A stretch of 35,817 nt of DNA from Bacteroidota bacterium (GTDB taxonomy: Bacteria > Bacteroidota > Bacteroidia > UBA7662 > CANHCV01). Below are positions 8,231 through 15,288 of the stretch, piece after piece (position 1 is the stretch's first letter; each line of letters begins with the position of its first letter). The notes under the pieces were generated by a model. It saw only the letters and a list, made by a program, of their open reading frames with translations. It made no database searches and was not told the origin of the DNA. Location: assembly GCA_947501265.1 (NCBI GenBank), contig CANMVY010000017.1:1-35817 (forward strand), given 5' to 3'. The position numbers and the translations under genes were made by a program.

Positions 8231-8871
8231 TCATTCAATCGTTTACCTTCAATCCGTTTCAGGAGAATACCTACGTTTTGTATGACGAAACCAAGGAGGG
8301 GATTTTGGTTGATCCAGGGTGTTATTTCCCTGAAGAAGAGGATCAATTGTTGCATTTCATTCAACAGGAAGGAATTTCCATTGTTTCCTGCGTCTTAACC
8401 CATGCTCACATCGACCATGTGATGGGATGTGCTTGGGCAAGACGGGTTTTGGAAGTAGCACCGGAGTTGCACGAGTTGGAGGTAGAGAATTTGGAGCGGG
8501 CCGCCGAGGTGGGTAAAATGTACGGGATTCCGGTAAAATCGGCTCCAGCCATTGGCAATTACCTCATTCCCGGTCAGCGGGTAGAGTTTGGAAATACCGA
8601 ATTGGAAATATTATTTACGCCGGGGCATTCGGCCGGCAGTGTTTGTTTTTACCACGAGCCCTCGTTGCGGCTGATCGGTGGCGATGTTTTGTTTTACGAC
8701 AGCATTGGCCGCACGGATTTGCCGGGAGGGAATTTCGAAACCTTGGAGAACTCCATTCTTACGCAACTGTACCGTTTGCCCGACCAGGTAGAAGTTTTTC
8801 CCGGGCATGGCCCAAGCACCACGGTAGGGAGGGAGAAGGTATCCAATCCGTTTGTTCGGTTGGGGAAATAA
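8227..8871 (+). CDS. MBL-fold metallo-hydrolase (glyoxalase II-like)
   Basis: A 214-residue metallo-beta-lactamase-fold hydrolase. The metal-binding motif THAHIDH (58-64; HxHxDH) is followed by the third His in TPGHSAGSV (H134), the bridging Asp in GGDVLFYDSIGRTD (D153) and the last His in FPGHG (H194). This set is typical of the YcbL/GloB-like small hydrolases, which may hydrolyse S-lactoylglutathione or other thioesters; the true substrate is uncertain. The ATG at 8227 overlaps the engB stop by 4 nt (ATGA). A longer frame starting at 8206 would run into engB and is not needed. Confidence 0.9.
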   Translation: MIIQSFTFNPFQENTYVLYDETKEGILVDPGCYFPEEEDQLLHFIQQEGISIVSCVLTHAHIDHVMGCAWARRVLEVAPELHELEVENLERAAEVGKMYGIPVKSAPAIGNYLIPGQRVEFGNTELEILFTPGHSAGSVCFYHEPSLRLIGGDVLFYDSIGRTDLPGGNFETLENSILTQLYRLPDQVEVFPGHGPSTTVGREKVSNPFVRLGK

Positions 8872-8883
8872 CGTCAATTGTTG

Positions 8884-8905
8884 AGGCCGACCTACGTGTC
8901 GGCCT
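8884..8905. repeat. Hairpin repeat AGGCCGAC-N6-GTCGGCCT, copy 1
   Basis: Perfect 8-bp arms around CTACGT. The identical 22-bp sequence recurs at 29407-29428, and a diverged inverted copy (20 of 22 positions) lies at 29459-29480. It sits 12 nt after the stop of the MBL gene, where it might act as a terminator-like structure for that operon, but it has no strong T run. Confidence 0.85.
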
Positions 8906-8956
8906 ATTTCTTGCGGCCTATTTCTTGCGGCCTATTCCTTGTGGCCTATTCCTTAT
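8901..8956 (+). repeat. 14-bp tandem repeat, four units
   Basis: Units at 8901-8914, 8915-8928, 8929-8942 and 8943-8956. The first two are identical (GGCCTATTTCTTGC); the third and fourth differ at one and a few positions (GGCCTATTCCTTGT, GGCCTATTCCTTAT). The array grows out of the right arm of the preceding hairpin, whose GGCCTAT forms the start of unit 1. Confidence 0.9.
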
Positions 8957-8972
8957 GTCTTTTGTTTAGGAT

Positions 8973-9096
8973 GGGTAAACTTTTTAGGGCAGGTCAAAAT
9001 GTTAACCCATATTAGGATTGAAAAATGAATGTAAATTTGTTCAAAGACAAAAACTAAAAAGAACAGAAAGAGGGTAAACTTTTTTAGGGCGGGACA
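8973..9096 (+). repeat. Short direct repeat GGGTAAAC-T(5-6)-AGGGC, possible decayed IS end
   Basis: Copies at 8973-8990 and 9072-9090 are spaced about 100 bp and followed by AGGTCAAA and GGGACACGG respectively. The form recalls the termini of an insertion sequence or a small non-autonomous element, but no transposase remains and the copies are direct, not inverted. Identity not established. Confidence 0.4.
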
Positions 9097-9140
9097 CGGT
9101 TCGTAGAATCGATTTCTTAGGGGGCCGCCACAAATTTTAT

Positions 9141-9156
9141 CCCGACAATTGTCGGG
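9141..9156. repeat. 16-bp perfect palindrome CCCGACAATTGTCGGG
   Basis: Perfectly self-complementary. Palindromes of this form are common dispersed intergenic elements in Bacteroidota genomes (general knowledge); no gene-specific role is evident. Confidence 0.6.
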
Positions 9157-9363
9157 ACATCCCCACGCACAAAGCTAAACCTTTCCAATCTCAATGTCAA
9201 TGACTTAACTGTTTATAAACGTTTACGTTACGGCTAGTCGTGAAAAATGCTGTAAATTGCTCTCGGTGGGGGAGGGGGATTTATCCCCCGTAGGACTAGT
9301 TTATTTTTTATAGATGACATTGGTTCCACATTGCGCCTTCATGGTTTTTTAAAACAGTCTGTG

Positions 9364-9430
9364 TGGTCCCTGAGCGATCCCTAAGGAATCTCGAAGGGAG
9401 AAGGGTGGTCCCTGAGTTCAAGCGAAGGGA
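9364..9430 (+). repeat. Two tandem copies of a TGGTCCCTGAG...CGAAGGGA element
   Basis: Copy 1 is 9364-9399 and copy 2 is 9406-9430. Each begins TGGTCCCTGAG and ends CGAAGGGA, with TCCCT pairing with AGGGA to form a hairpin. The internal part differs in length (copy 1 has an extra ATCCCTAAGGAAT). Elements of this shape are widespread intergenic repeats in Bacteroidota (general knowledge). Confidence 0.6.
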
Positions 9431-9453
9431 AAAACATTTAAACAACTTCTAAC

Positions 9454-9521
9454 TCCACAATTAACGTTTGGCAATGGCAAAATTGGCTATTTCAACGTTA
9501 AATTAATTTGAAATTTGTGGA
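9454..9521. repeat. Long interrupted inverted repeat upstream of the arsenic genes
   Basis: The left arm TCCACAA-TTAACGTT is continuous (9454-9468). The right arm is split: AACGTTAA (9494-9501), a 13-nt insert, then TTGTGGA (9515-9521). The central loop is 25 nt. It could be a regulatory leader structure or the trace of a recombination site. Confidence 0.5.
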
Positions 9522-9543
9522 AGTAAAGAATTCATCGTTTTTA

Positions 9544-9560
9544 TATCGTAATATTGCAAT
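9544..9560 (+). promoter_or_regulatory. Candidate ArsR-type operator (imperfect dyad around AATATT)
   Basis: ATATCGTAATATTGCAAT is an AT-rich imperfect dyad 25 nt before the first arsenic gene, with the appearance of ArsR/SmtB-type operators. No arsR gene lies in the window, so the binder would be encoded elsewhere. Based on form only. Confidence 0.35.
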
Positions 9561-9584
9561 CAAAAGTTTAAATAAAAAACAAGG

Positions 9585-10055
9585 ATGATGAAATTATCAG
9601 AATTTAAAGAACAGTTAAAATCCCTGGAAAGCATTGATTTCATACTTCCTCACGGAGATATCGTTCCGCCTCATTTTCATATTACGGAGGTAGGTAAAAT
9701 AACCAAGGAGTTTATCGATTGTGGTGGAACGATTCGAAAGGAAAACTTTGTTGGTTTTCAGCTTTGGAGTTCACACGACTTAGATCATCGGTTATCTCCG
9801 AAGAAATTAATTGAAATCATTGAAATGGCCGAAAATCAATTGACGTTGGAGGATGTTGAAATCGAAGTAGAATATCAAAATGAAACCATTGGAAAATTTG
9901 GCTTGGAATTGATGGAAGATAAATTTTTCCTAATTTCTAAACAAACAGCATGCCTTGCTCCGGATTCCTGCGGAGTTCCAATAGAAAAACCGAAAAAACA
10001 ATTGAAAGATTTAATCAATACATCAGCATGTAATCCTGGTAGTGGATGTTGCTGA
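9585..10055 (+). CDS. DUF6428 family protein (arsenic-cluster associated)
   Basis: A 156-residue soluble protein with the traits of DUF6428: an N-terminal FKEQLKSLESIDFILP segment, VPPHFHITEVGKI, FIDCGGTIRKE, FQLWSSHDLDHRLSP, a QTACLAPDSCGVP Cys-containing turn, and a Cys-rich tail ending GSGCC. The family is regularly found next to arsC and ACR3 in Bacteroidota (established association; biochemical role unknown). The Cys residues at the tail could bind arsenite or a metal (inference). The start is ATG 9585, with ATG 9588 directly behind it equally possible. It is first in an AT-rich three-gene cluster; the next gene is ~110 nt away. Confidence 0.85.
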   Translation: MMKLSEFKEQLKSLESIDFILPHGDIVPPHFHITEVGKITKEFIDCGGTIRKENFVGFQLWSSHDLDHRLSPKKLIEIIEMAENQLTLEDVEIEVEYQNETIGKFGLELMEDKFFLISKQTACLAPDSCGVPIEKPKKQLKDLINTSACNPGSGCC

Positions 10056-10165
10056 TTTTTTTCAGAATTAATGAGTGATAAAGAAGCAGGATGTACATTT
10101 AGAAAAATAAAAATCATTCTATCTTGACTGAAATGAAAGTTTTTTCCCCTTGTAAAATAACAATC

Positions 10166-10771
10166 ATGAAAACAGAGTTCAATTTAACCATTCCAAATCT
10201 CAAGGTCTCTGATTCAAGAAAAGAAATCTTACAACCATTGGTTCAATACCTTCAGGGAAAGGTAGATCGAAATGAAACCATCCGATTAAATTTCATTTGT
10301 ACCCACAATAGTAGAAGAAGTCATCTTGCTCAAATATGGGCTCAAGCGATGGCCCATCAAATTGGAATTAGGAATTTTTTTTCGTACTCAGGTGGAACAG
10401 AATCCACAGCAGTTTTTCCCGTTGTATTGGAGGTTTTAGAAAAACAGGGGTTCCAAATTCAGGCATTATCTCATTCAGAAAATCCAGTGTATTCTATAAA
10501 ATATGCATCCAATGAAATGCCATTGATTTGTTTTTCGAAGGAATACCACCATCCATTCAATCCAAAAGGTGAGTTTGCCGCTGTTTTGACTTGTGATAGT
10601 GCAGATGAAGGTTGCCCTTTGGTATTGGGAGCAGATGCTCGTTTTCCCATCAAGTATCAAGATCCAAAAATTTTTGATGGAACAGACTTGCAAAAAAGGA
10701 AATACACCGAGCGAAGTTTAGAAATTGCAAGTGAAATGTATTGGATTTTCAATTCCATTAAATTCCAATGA
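10166..10771 (+). CDS. Arsenate reductase-like low-molecular-weight phosphatase-fold protein
   Basis: A 201-residue protein with the LMW-PTP/ArsC P-loop C-x5-R: Cys45 to Arg51 in ICTHNSRRSH, followed by a C-x6-C pair (Cys143, Cys150) in LTCDSADEGC, matching the redox relay of thioredoxin-linked ArsC, and an Asp-Pro at 166-167. It would reduce arsenate to arsenite in the cytoplasm. The frame is open further up (TTG 10124, ATG 10133), but ATG 10166 (MKTEFNLTIPNL) fits better. The stop overlaps the next start (ATGA). Arsenite made here needs an exporter, and none is encoded in the cluster. Confidence 0.85.
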   Translation: MKTEFNLTIPNLKVSDSRKEILQPLVQYLQGKVDRNETIRLNFICTHNSRRSHLAQIWAQAMAHQIGIRNFFSYSGGTESTAVFPVVLEVLEKQGFQIQALSHSENPVYSIKYASNEMPLICFSKEYHHPFNPKGEFAAVLTCDSADEGCPLVLGADARFPIKYQDPKIFDGTDLQKRKYTERSLEIASEMYWIFNSIKFQ

Positions 10772-11481
10772 AAAATACAGGATATTTTTTGTTTTTTACT
10801 TTGATATTCAGTTCTTTTCAAAGTATTCATGGACAAAGCAGATCCGTTGTTGGATTATTTCCAACCCTAGATCATTCGGGACCTATTTCACCCAAGTTGG
10901 ATTATAGTTTTTATTTATTTGGGGCCCATCCACTCATGAATGTGGTTCCAAAATTTGAATGGAATAACCAAATTCTTCTGTTTTATACAGAACAGGCTAT
11001 TCATTATCATTGGACGCCCCTTATTGCTTTTTCAGGAGCGTATGTTTTTCAAAAAGAACGAATTAACCGTGAAGTGATGAGTAATGAAAATCGAATCCAC
11101 TTTCAAGCAACTGCAAAGTATCAAATGAATCGTTTTGAAATTAAAAACCGAATTCGTTGGGATCATCGTTGGATAGGTGACCCAAATAGCGATCAGATTT
11201 TTTATTCGCATCGATTTCGTTTTCTTACAGGAATAAAAAGACCTCTTAAAATTGCATCAAAAACGGGTTATTTAAGCTTTTCAGAAGAGTTTTTTTTGAA
11301 TTCATCGAAAAATTCAAGTGCCCTTTTTGGAGAGAATTGGATGAACACAGCACTTGGCATTGAAATAAATGAATTTAATAAAATTGAATCTGGGCCGCTC
11401 TACATAACTTGGAAAACAGCCGATCGTAGTTGGTTGCATCAATATTATTTTCAACTCACCTGGGTATCAAGAATAAAATAA
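10768..11481 (+). CDS. DUF2490-like outer-membrane beta-barrel protein
   Basis: A 237-residue protein with a signal peptide (MKNTGYFLFFTLIFSSFQSIHGQ) and then a strand-rich barrel (FQATAKYQMNRFEIKNRIRWDHRW, YSHRFRFLTGIKRPL, GYLSFSEEFFLN, YYFQLTWVSRI). The middle part RFEIKNRIRWDHR is typical of DUF2490 proteins. Its ATG lies within the stop of the arsenate reductase gene (ATGA), so it belongs to the same transcript. A barrel in an arsenic cluster is unusual; it could be a passenger or a porin for export or uptake (inference). The AT-rich composition matches the two genes before it. Confidence 0.7.
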   Translation: MKNTGYFLFFTLIFSSFQSIHGQSRSVVGLFPTLDHSGPISPKLDYSFYLFGAHPLMNVVPKFEWNNQILLFYTEQAIHYHWTPLIAFSGAYVFQKERINREVMSNENRIHFQATAKYQMNRFEIKNRIRWDHRWIGDPNSDQIFYSHRFRFLTGIKRPLKIASKTGYLSFSEEFFLNSSKNSSALFGENWMNTALGIEINEFNKIESGPLYITWKTADRSWLHQYYFQLTWVSRIK

Positions 11482-11567
11482 TTGACACCAGATCTCAAGG
11501 ACATTTTAGAGCGGTTACGTCGAACTTTTAATGTCGCAAACCACTTAAATTCTGGACCCTATTCAGC

Positions 11568-13292
11568 TCAAGCGTATTTCTTCCGCCTTCTCCAAGAATA
11601 AATCAATCCAAAGCCCAACAACAAAGCAATCGGGCCAAGCATATTGATCACTTGCCACTTCAGTTTTTCCTTTTTTGCTTTCTCCAAATTCAAAAGTCTG
11701 AGGCTAATTTCCTTGCCTCGGATATTGATAAATCCGGTTTCGTCGGTCAAATAATCAACGCAGTTCAAAACAAAACGACGGTTGCCCCACGTCATGTTCG
11801 AAATGCGATCGAATCCCAAAGGCAACACTTTTGTGCCGTCTCTACTCACGTAATTCGCCAAAACATCTCCGTCGGAAATCACGATTTGCTTGGACGGTTT
11901 GATGGCCGATTGGTACAGCTGAAAGTGCAAGGAATCAACCGCTTTTTGAGCAAAATCGTTTAAAATTCTATTCTTGTAAATGCTTTCAAATTTACCTTCC
12001 AACAACACGGCCATGGGTAAAAACGGTTTGTTGTACAAGGCCGGATTCGGCGCATTCGCTGCCAAACTTAAATTCACCCGTGCCGGCGCCGGAAAAGAAC
12101 GGCTGTATCGGGAAGAGGTTAACAAAACGGTTTTTGAAATCCCTGGAGACTCCACCAAATCAATCGATCCGGCAAACTGCATCCAAACCGGATCCACATT
12201 CTTCACAATCGGATGTTTGCCGTCGGAGGTGGTAAGCGGAAAATAAAACCACGGTCTGGGTTGCATGCTGGGCCTTCCACCAACACTGCCCATCACCAAT
12301 GGAATGCGTGCACATTTCAAATCTTGAACCAAATCTTGGTTGATCCGAACGCCGTAACGGAACAATAATTCGTCCAATCCGAGGTTGGTCCCCGATGGAT
12401 TGCTTACATAAGGAGTTGCTAGAAAATACCCAGCTCTACTCATGGAATCCATGGTCGCGTTGATTTGCTCTACGCACCACAAAACATTCCCTCCCCGCAT
12501 CACATAATTGTCCAACTTGAATTTCTTCCAGTCGCTAATTTCTTCCGAAGGTTTAGGAACAACGATGGCCTTGAAATTTCCTGGAATGGGCTCCAAACGA
12601 CCAATATCGTAGAATTCCACTTCATAAAACTTCTTCAAGGAAAGAATGAAATCTTCCATCTGCAAACGCTCTAAACCGCCAATTCCTTCAATAATTCCAA
12701 TGGTTGGCTTGCTCACCATCATGGCGTTTTTAATGCCGTTGATGATTTCAAACTCCAACGCTTCGGATGAAGCATTCAAAATTTCTTGGCCACTCATGCC
12801 CGAATTGGTACCGTTCAATAGGTTAACTGCCGTTTCTCGGTCGCCGCTTCGAATGATCACCCCTGGAAAAAGCGTTTGACGCTCGAGGCTTCCATCTTCT
12901 TTCTTCACTTGCAAATCGGTTGGGGTAAGCCCCGATTTGTACAAGCTGGCCATGAATTCTTTGGTGGCCTTCGGATCGCCACTTTCGGCGGGATTGCGGA
13001 AAACATAATCGAAGTTTCCGTTGGAATAGCTGCGCATTTCACCCAGAACATCTTCAATGGAGTTCCGGAATTTTTTCAAATCGGGACGCAAATCACCTTC
13101 GAGGTAGCATTCCACCACGATCGGTTGCTTCAAATTTCCCAACATTTCTGTGGTGGCATCCGACAAAGAGAAACGTCCTTCGGCGGTTAAATCAAATCGT
13201 TTATAGACCTTTTGTCCTACCAAATTGAGGAGAACTACGGCCAAAACGAACAGGGCAAAACGAATCAGTGCGGTTTGTTTTCTACTTTTCAT
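11568..13292 (-). CDS. gldG: Gliding motility ABC transporter component GldG
   Basis: A 574-residue protein of the usual GldG length. It has an N-terminal membrane anchor (TALIRFALFVLAVVLLNLVG, ~7-26), the family-typical KRFDLTAEGRFSLSDATTEML opening of the ABC-transporter-associated periplasmic domain, and a C-terminal TM (INMLGPIALLLGFGLIYSW) followed by a basic tail RRRKKYA. GldG works with GldF and GldA as an ABC transporter required for gliding and T9SS-related surface protein function in Flavobacterium johnsoniae. It follows gldF by 4 nt and is last in the operon; no clear terminator hairpin was seen after it. Confidence 0.94.
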   Translation of the reverse strand: MKSRKQTALIRFALFVLAVVLLNLVGQKVYKRFDLTAEGRFSLSDATTEMLGNLKQPIVVECYLEGDLRPDLKKFRNSIEDVLGEMRSYSNGNFDYVFRNPAESGDPKATKEFMASLYKSGLTPTDLQVKKEDGSLERQTLFPGVIIRSGDRETAVNLLNGTNSGMSGQEILNASSEALEFEIINGIKNAMMVSKPTIGIIEGIGGLERLQMEDFILSLKKFYEVEFYDIGRLEPIPGNFKAIVVPKPSEEISDWKKFKLDNYVMRGGNVLWCVEQINATMDSMSRAGYFLATPYVSNPSGTNLGLDELLFRYGVRINQDLVQDLKCARIPLVMGSVGGRPSMQPRPWFYFPLTTSDGKHPIVKNVDPVWMQFAGSIDLVESPGISKTVLLTSSRYSRSFPAPARVNLSLAANAPNPALYNKPFLPMAVLLEGKFESIYKNRILNDFAQKAVDSLHFQLYQSAIKPSKQIVISDGDVLANYVSRDGTKVLPLGFDRISNMTWGNRRFVLNCVDYLTDETGFINIRGKEISLRLLNLEKAKKEKLKWQVINMLGPIALLLGFGLIYSWRRRKKYA

Positions 13293-13296
13293 CGGA

Positions 13297-14028
13297 TTAC
13301 CATTTTCTACTTTCCAAAACCACTTTGGTGCCGTTCAAAAACAACAGAATCAGCCCCAAAAAATACAACAAATCACGGGTGTCTAAAACCCCACGGCTCA
13401 TGCTGTTGTAATGTTCATCCATTCCCAATTGCTGAACCAACTCCATCCAGGCATTCTTCCCGTCGAACAACAAGGCCAAGGATGATGGAACCACGTACAA
13501 CAATGCACACAACAACAAAGACAATAAGAAGGCAACCACCTGATTTTCAACCAAGGAGGAACAGAAAATTCCAATGGCGGTGAAGGCAGCACCCAATAAA
13601 AACAATCCGAAATAGGAACCCAAAATGGAGCCCATGTCCAAATTCCAGCGGGGTTCGGCCAGGTATCCGATCGTCCACAAATAAATCAGCGTTGGAAGAA
13701 GGGCCATCAACAAAAGGACCAATCCGGCCAAGTATTTCCCTAAAACCACCTGCATTTCGGTGATGGGTTTGGTGTAAAGTAATTCGATGGTGTTGTTTTT
13801 TCGTTCTTCGGCCAACATGCGCATGGTAAGGGCTGGCAGTAAAAAGAGAAAAACAAAAGGACCCATGGAGAAGAGGGTATCGAGATTTGCATAGCCGTAT
13901 TCCAGAAGAGAATATTCAGGCAAAATCCACGTGAACAGTCCAATTCCCAAAAGGAAAACCGCTAACACTACGTACCCGATGAGGGAGCTGAAGAATCCGG
14001 CAATTTCTTTTTTGAAGATGGTCATCAT
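13297..14028 (-). CDS. gldF: Gliding motility ABC transporter permease GldF
   Basis: A 243-residue permease with about six hydrophobic helices (IGYVVLAVFLLGIGLFTWI; MGPFVFLFLLPALTM; AGLVLLLMALLPTLIYLW; SYFGLFLLGAAFTAIGIF; VVAFLLSLLLCALLYVV; LLYFLGLILLFLNG). The conserved RMLAEERKNNTIELLYTKPI loop is that of ABC-2-type permeases of the GldF group. The start is ATG 14028, overlapping the gldA stop by 4 nt (ATGA); ATG 14025 is the alternative. A strong Shine-Dalgarno lies within the end of gldA. Confidence 0.94.
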   Translation of the reverse strand: MMTIFKKEIAGFFSSLIGYVVLAVFLLGIGLFTWILPEYSLLEYGYANLDTLFSMGPFVFLFLLPALTMRMLAEERKNNTIELLYTKPITEMQVVLGKYLAGLVLLLMALLPTLIYLWTIGYLAEPRWNLDMGSILGSYFGLFLLGAAFTAIGIFCSSLVENQVVAFLLSLLLCALLYVVPSSLALLFDGKNAWMELVQQLGMDEHYNSMSRGVLDTRDLLYFLGLILLFLNGTKVVLESRKW

Positions 14029-14936
14029 GCTGCACCTCCTTGTGTTTTTTCGCGGAAGAGATCTTCCAATGAGGTTTTGCGTTCTTCCATTTTCACGACG
14101 GTAAGTTGCTTTTGAACGGCCCATGCGAATAAATTTTGTTGCAATGGCGTTTGGGCCGCCGCCGTTAACAAAAATTCAACCGATTTTTCCAACTCCGTTA
14201 CAGCGATCACGCCGGGAATGGATTTCAATTGATTGATCGAGGTCGTTTCCGCAAATCGAACAGCCAAAAGCAGTTGGTTGTTAGGGAGTTGATCAAGCGT
14301 ACGATCGTCTACCAACTGTCCTTTGTTGATGATCAATACACGCTGGCACATGGCTTCTACTTCTTGCATGATATGGGTAGAAAGGATCACGGTTTTTTTC
14401 TTGCCTACCTCATTGATCAAATGGCGGATGTCTACCAATTGGTTGGGATCTAAACCTGAAGTAGGTTCATCCAAAATCAAAACTTTGGGGTCGTGAATCA
14501 AGGCTTGAGCGAGGCCAACACGTTGTTTGTATCCCTTGGAAAGTTGCCCAATTTTCTTACTTCTTTCGGGCCCCAATCCCACCAAATCAATCATGCGAGC
14601 AACGTGTTGTTGGGGATTGGAGAGTTGGTAGTATCCTGCAGCATACAACAAATATTCCTTCACGTACATATCGTAGTAAAGTGGATTGCTTTCGGGCAGG
14701 TAACCCACTTGCCGACGAACTTCCAACGACTGGGAAGCAACATCGAATCCGCAAACTGTGGCTGTTCCCGATGTTTGGGGAATAAAACAGGTGAGAATTT
14801 TCATGGTGGTGGATTTCCCAGCACCATTCGGACCCAACAATCCTACAACTTCCCCCTCTTCAATAGTGAAAGATAAGTCGTTGACTGCTTTTTGGGTGCC
14901 GTATTCTTTCGTGAGATGTTGTACTTGAACCGACAT
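14025..14936 (-). CDS. gldA: Gliding motility ABC transporter ATP-binding protein GldA
   Basis: A 303-residue ATPase with Walker A GPNGAGKST (35-43), signature LSKGYKQRV (132-140), Walker B VLILDEPTSG (152-161), and the H-loop His in STHIMQEVEAM. The C-terminal ~90 residues form the extra domain seen in GldA/DrrA-like ATPases. With GldF and GldG it forms the gliding ABC transporter. It is first in the gldA-gldF-gldG operon, with a TAnnTTTG box upstream. In F. johnsoniae gldA is away from gldFG, so the contiguous order here helps the assignment. Confidence 0.94.
   Translation of the reverse strand: MSVQVQHLTKEYGTQKAVNDLSFTIEEGEVVGLLGPNGAGKSTTMKILTCFIPQTSGTATVCGFDVASQSLEVRRQVGYLPESNPLYYDMYVKEYLLYAAGYYQLSNPQQHVARMIDLVGLGPERSKKIGQLSKGYKQRVGLAQALIHDPKVLILDEPTSGLDPNQLVDIRHLINEVGKKKTVILSTHIMQEVEAMCQRVLIINKGQLVDDRTLDQLPNNQLLLAVRFAETTSINQLKSIPGVIAVTELEKSVEFLLTAAAQTPLQQNLFAWAVQKQLTVVKMEERKTSLEDLFREKTQGGAA
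14034..14041 (-). promoter_or_regulatory. Strong Shine-Dalgarno (AAGGAGGT) for gldF
   Basis: Read on the minus strand, AAGGAGGT lies 5 nt before ATG 14028 and 8 nt before ATG 14025, inside the last codons of gldA (Gln-Gly-Gly). It is the clearest ribosome binding site in the window and implies coupled but boosted translation of gldF. Confidence 0.7.
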
Positions 14937-14952
14937 AATTTCCTTAGAAGCA

Positions 14953-14960
14953 CAAAGATA
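14953..14960 (-). promoter_or_regulatory. -7 box (TATCTTTG) of the gldAFG operon
   Basis: On the minus strand TATCTTTG matches TAnnTTTG and ends 16 nt before the gldA ATG. Directly upstream lies an inverted repeat AAACCG/CGGTTT (14960-14977), between the -7 and the -33 region, which could be a regulator site. No clean -33 TTG was found. Confidence 0.55.
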
Positions 14961-15020
14961 AACCGAAATAACGGTTTAAAAAGGGATAAGATGGACCGAG
15001 TGATTTTACCGTGATGAAAT

Positions 15021-15052
15021 AAAAAAACCACGATCTTCGAAAAGACCGTGGT
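15021..15052 (-). terminator. Intrinsic terminator of the CxxC-tailed small gene
   Basis: On the minus strand the stem reads ACCACGGTCTT / AAGATCGTGGT, an 11-bp stem with one G-U pair and a UUCG loop, followed by a run of six U. The mismatch is resolved only in minus-strand RNA. It lies 28 nt after the stop at 15081 and closes the small transcript before gldA. Confidence 0.88.
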
Positions 15053-15080
15053 ACGTTCTATGAAACAAAAGTTGGTTCGA

Positions 15081-15266
15081 TTATGATCCGCAACCGAAAC
15101 ATTCAAACTGACTGTGATCGGGACGTTTTGCTAATCCAGCTTGAAGCTTAAGATCCAGAATTTGATCCTCAATTTCAAGGTCGTTCATCATGTTGCCTGT
15201 TTTCTGATTTTCAAGCGCATTTATTTGAGCATCAATGCTTTGGGGGGCCAAGGTAGCGTTGTTCAT
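15081..15266 (-). CDS. Small unrecognised protein (61 aa) with C-terminal CxxC tail
   Basis: A 61-residue acidic/polar protein with no signal peptide or TM. Residues ~10-48 look helical (IDAQINALENQK, MMNDLEIEDQILDLKLQAGL). The end is FECFGCGS, with Cys56 and Cys59 the only cysteines. It is flanked by a textbook promoter (15289-15318) and a dedicated terminator (15021-15052), which shows it is a genuine, separately transcribed gene and not a chance frame. The leader-like helix plus short Cys/Gly tail recalls precursors of modified peptides, but no modifying enzyme or exporter is nearby. A metal-binding or redox tail is equally possible. I do not recognise the family. Confidence 0.75.
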   Translation of the reverse strand: MNNATLAPQSIDAQINALENQKTGNMMNDLEIEDQILDLKLQAGLAKRPDHSQFECFGCGS

Positions 15267-15288
15267 TGTTGTGTGTTTTTGAGGATAA

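Larger units (their letters stand above)
8957..9584. other. Gene-free, repeat-rich spacer before the arsenic cluster
   Basis: No coding frame with family resemblance was found here. Besides the elements listed separately (direct repeat 8973-9096, palindrome 9141-9156, CCCTGAG repeats 9364-9430, inverted repeat 9454-9521, operator candidate 9544-9560), it holds a 10-bp palindrome GTTTATAAAC near 9212 and a small hairpin GGGGGAT/ATCCCCC at 9274-9289. The density of repeats suggests a hot spot for insertion and excision. Confidence 0.6.

Noticed and set aside
8973-9096. Intact insertion sequence
   Set aside because: No transposase frame, and the similar ends are direct rather than inverted.
11482-11602. 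36-codon plus-strand open frame (TPDLKDILERLRRTF...) after the DUF2490 gene
   Set aside because: Starts from TTG with no ribosome site, runs into the end of gldG, and matches no family; possibly a gene remnant at the island edge but not supportable.
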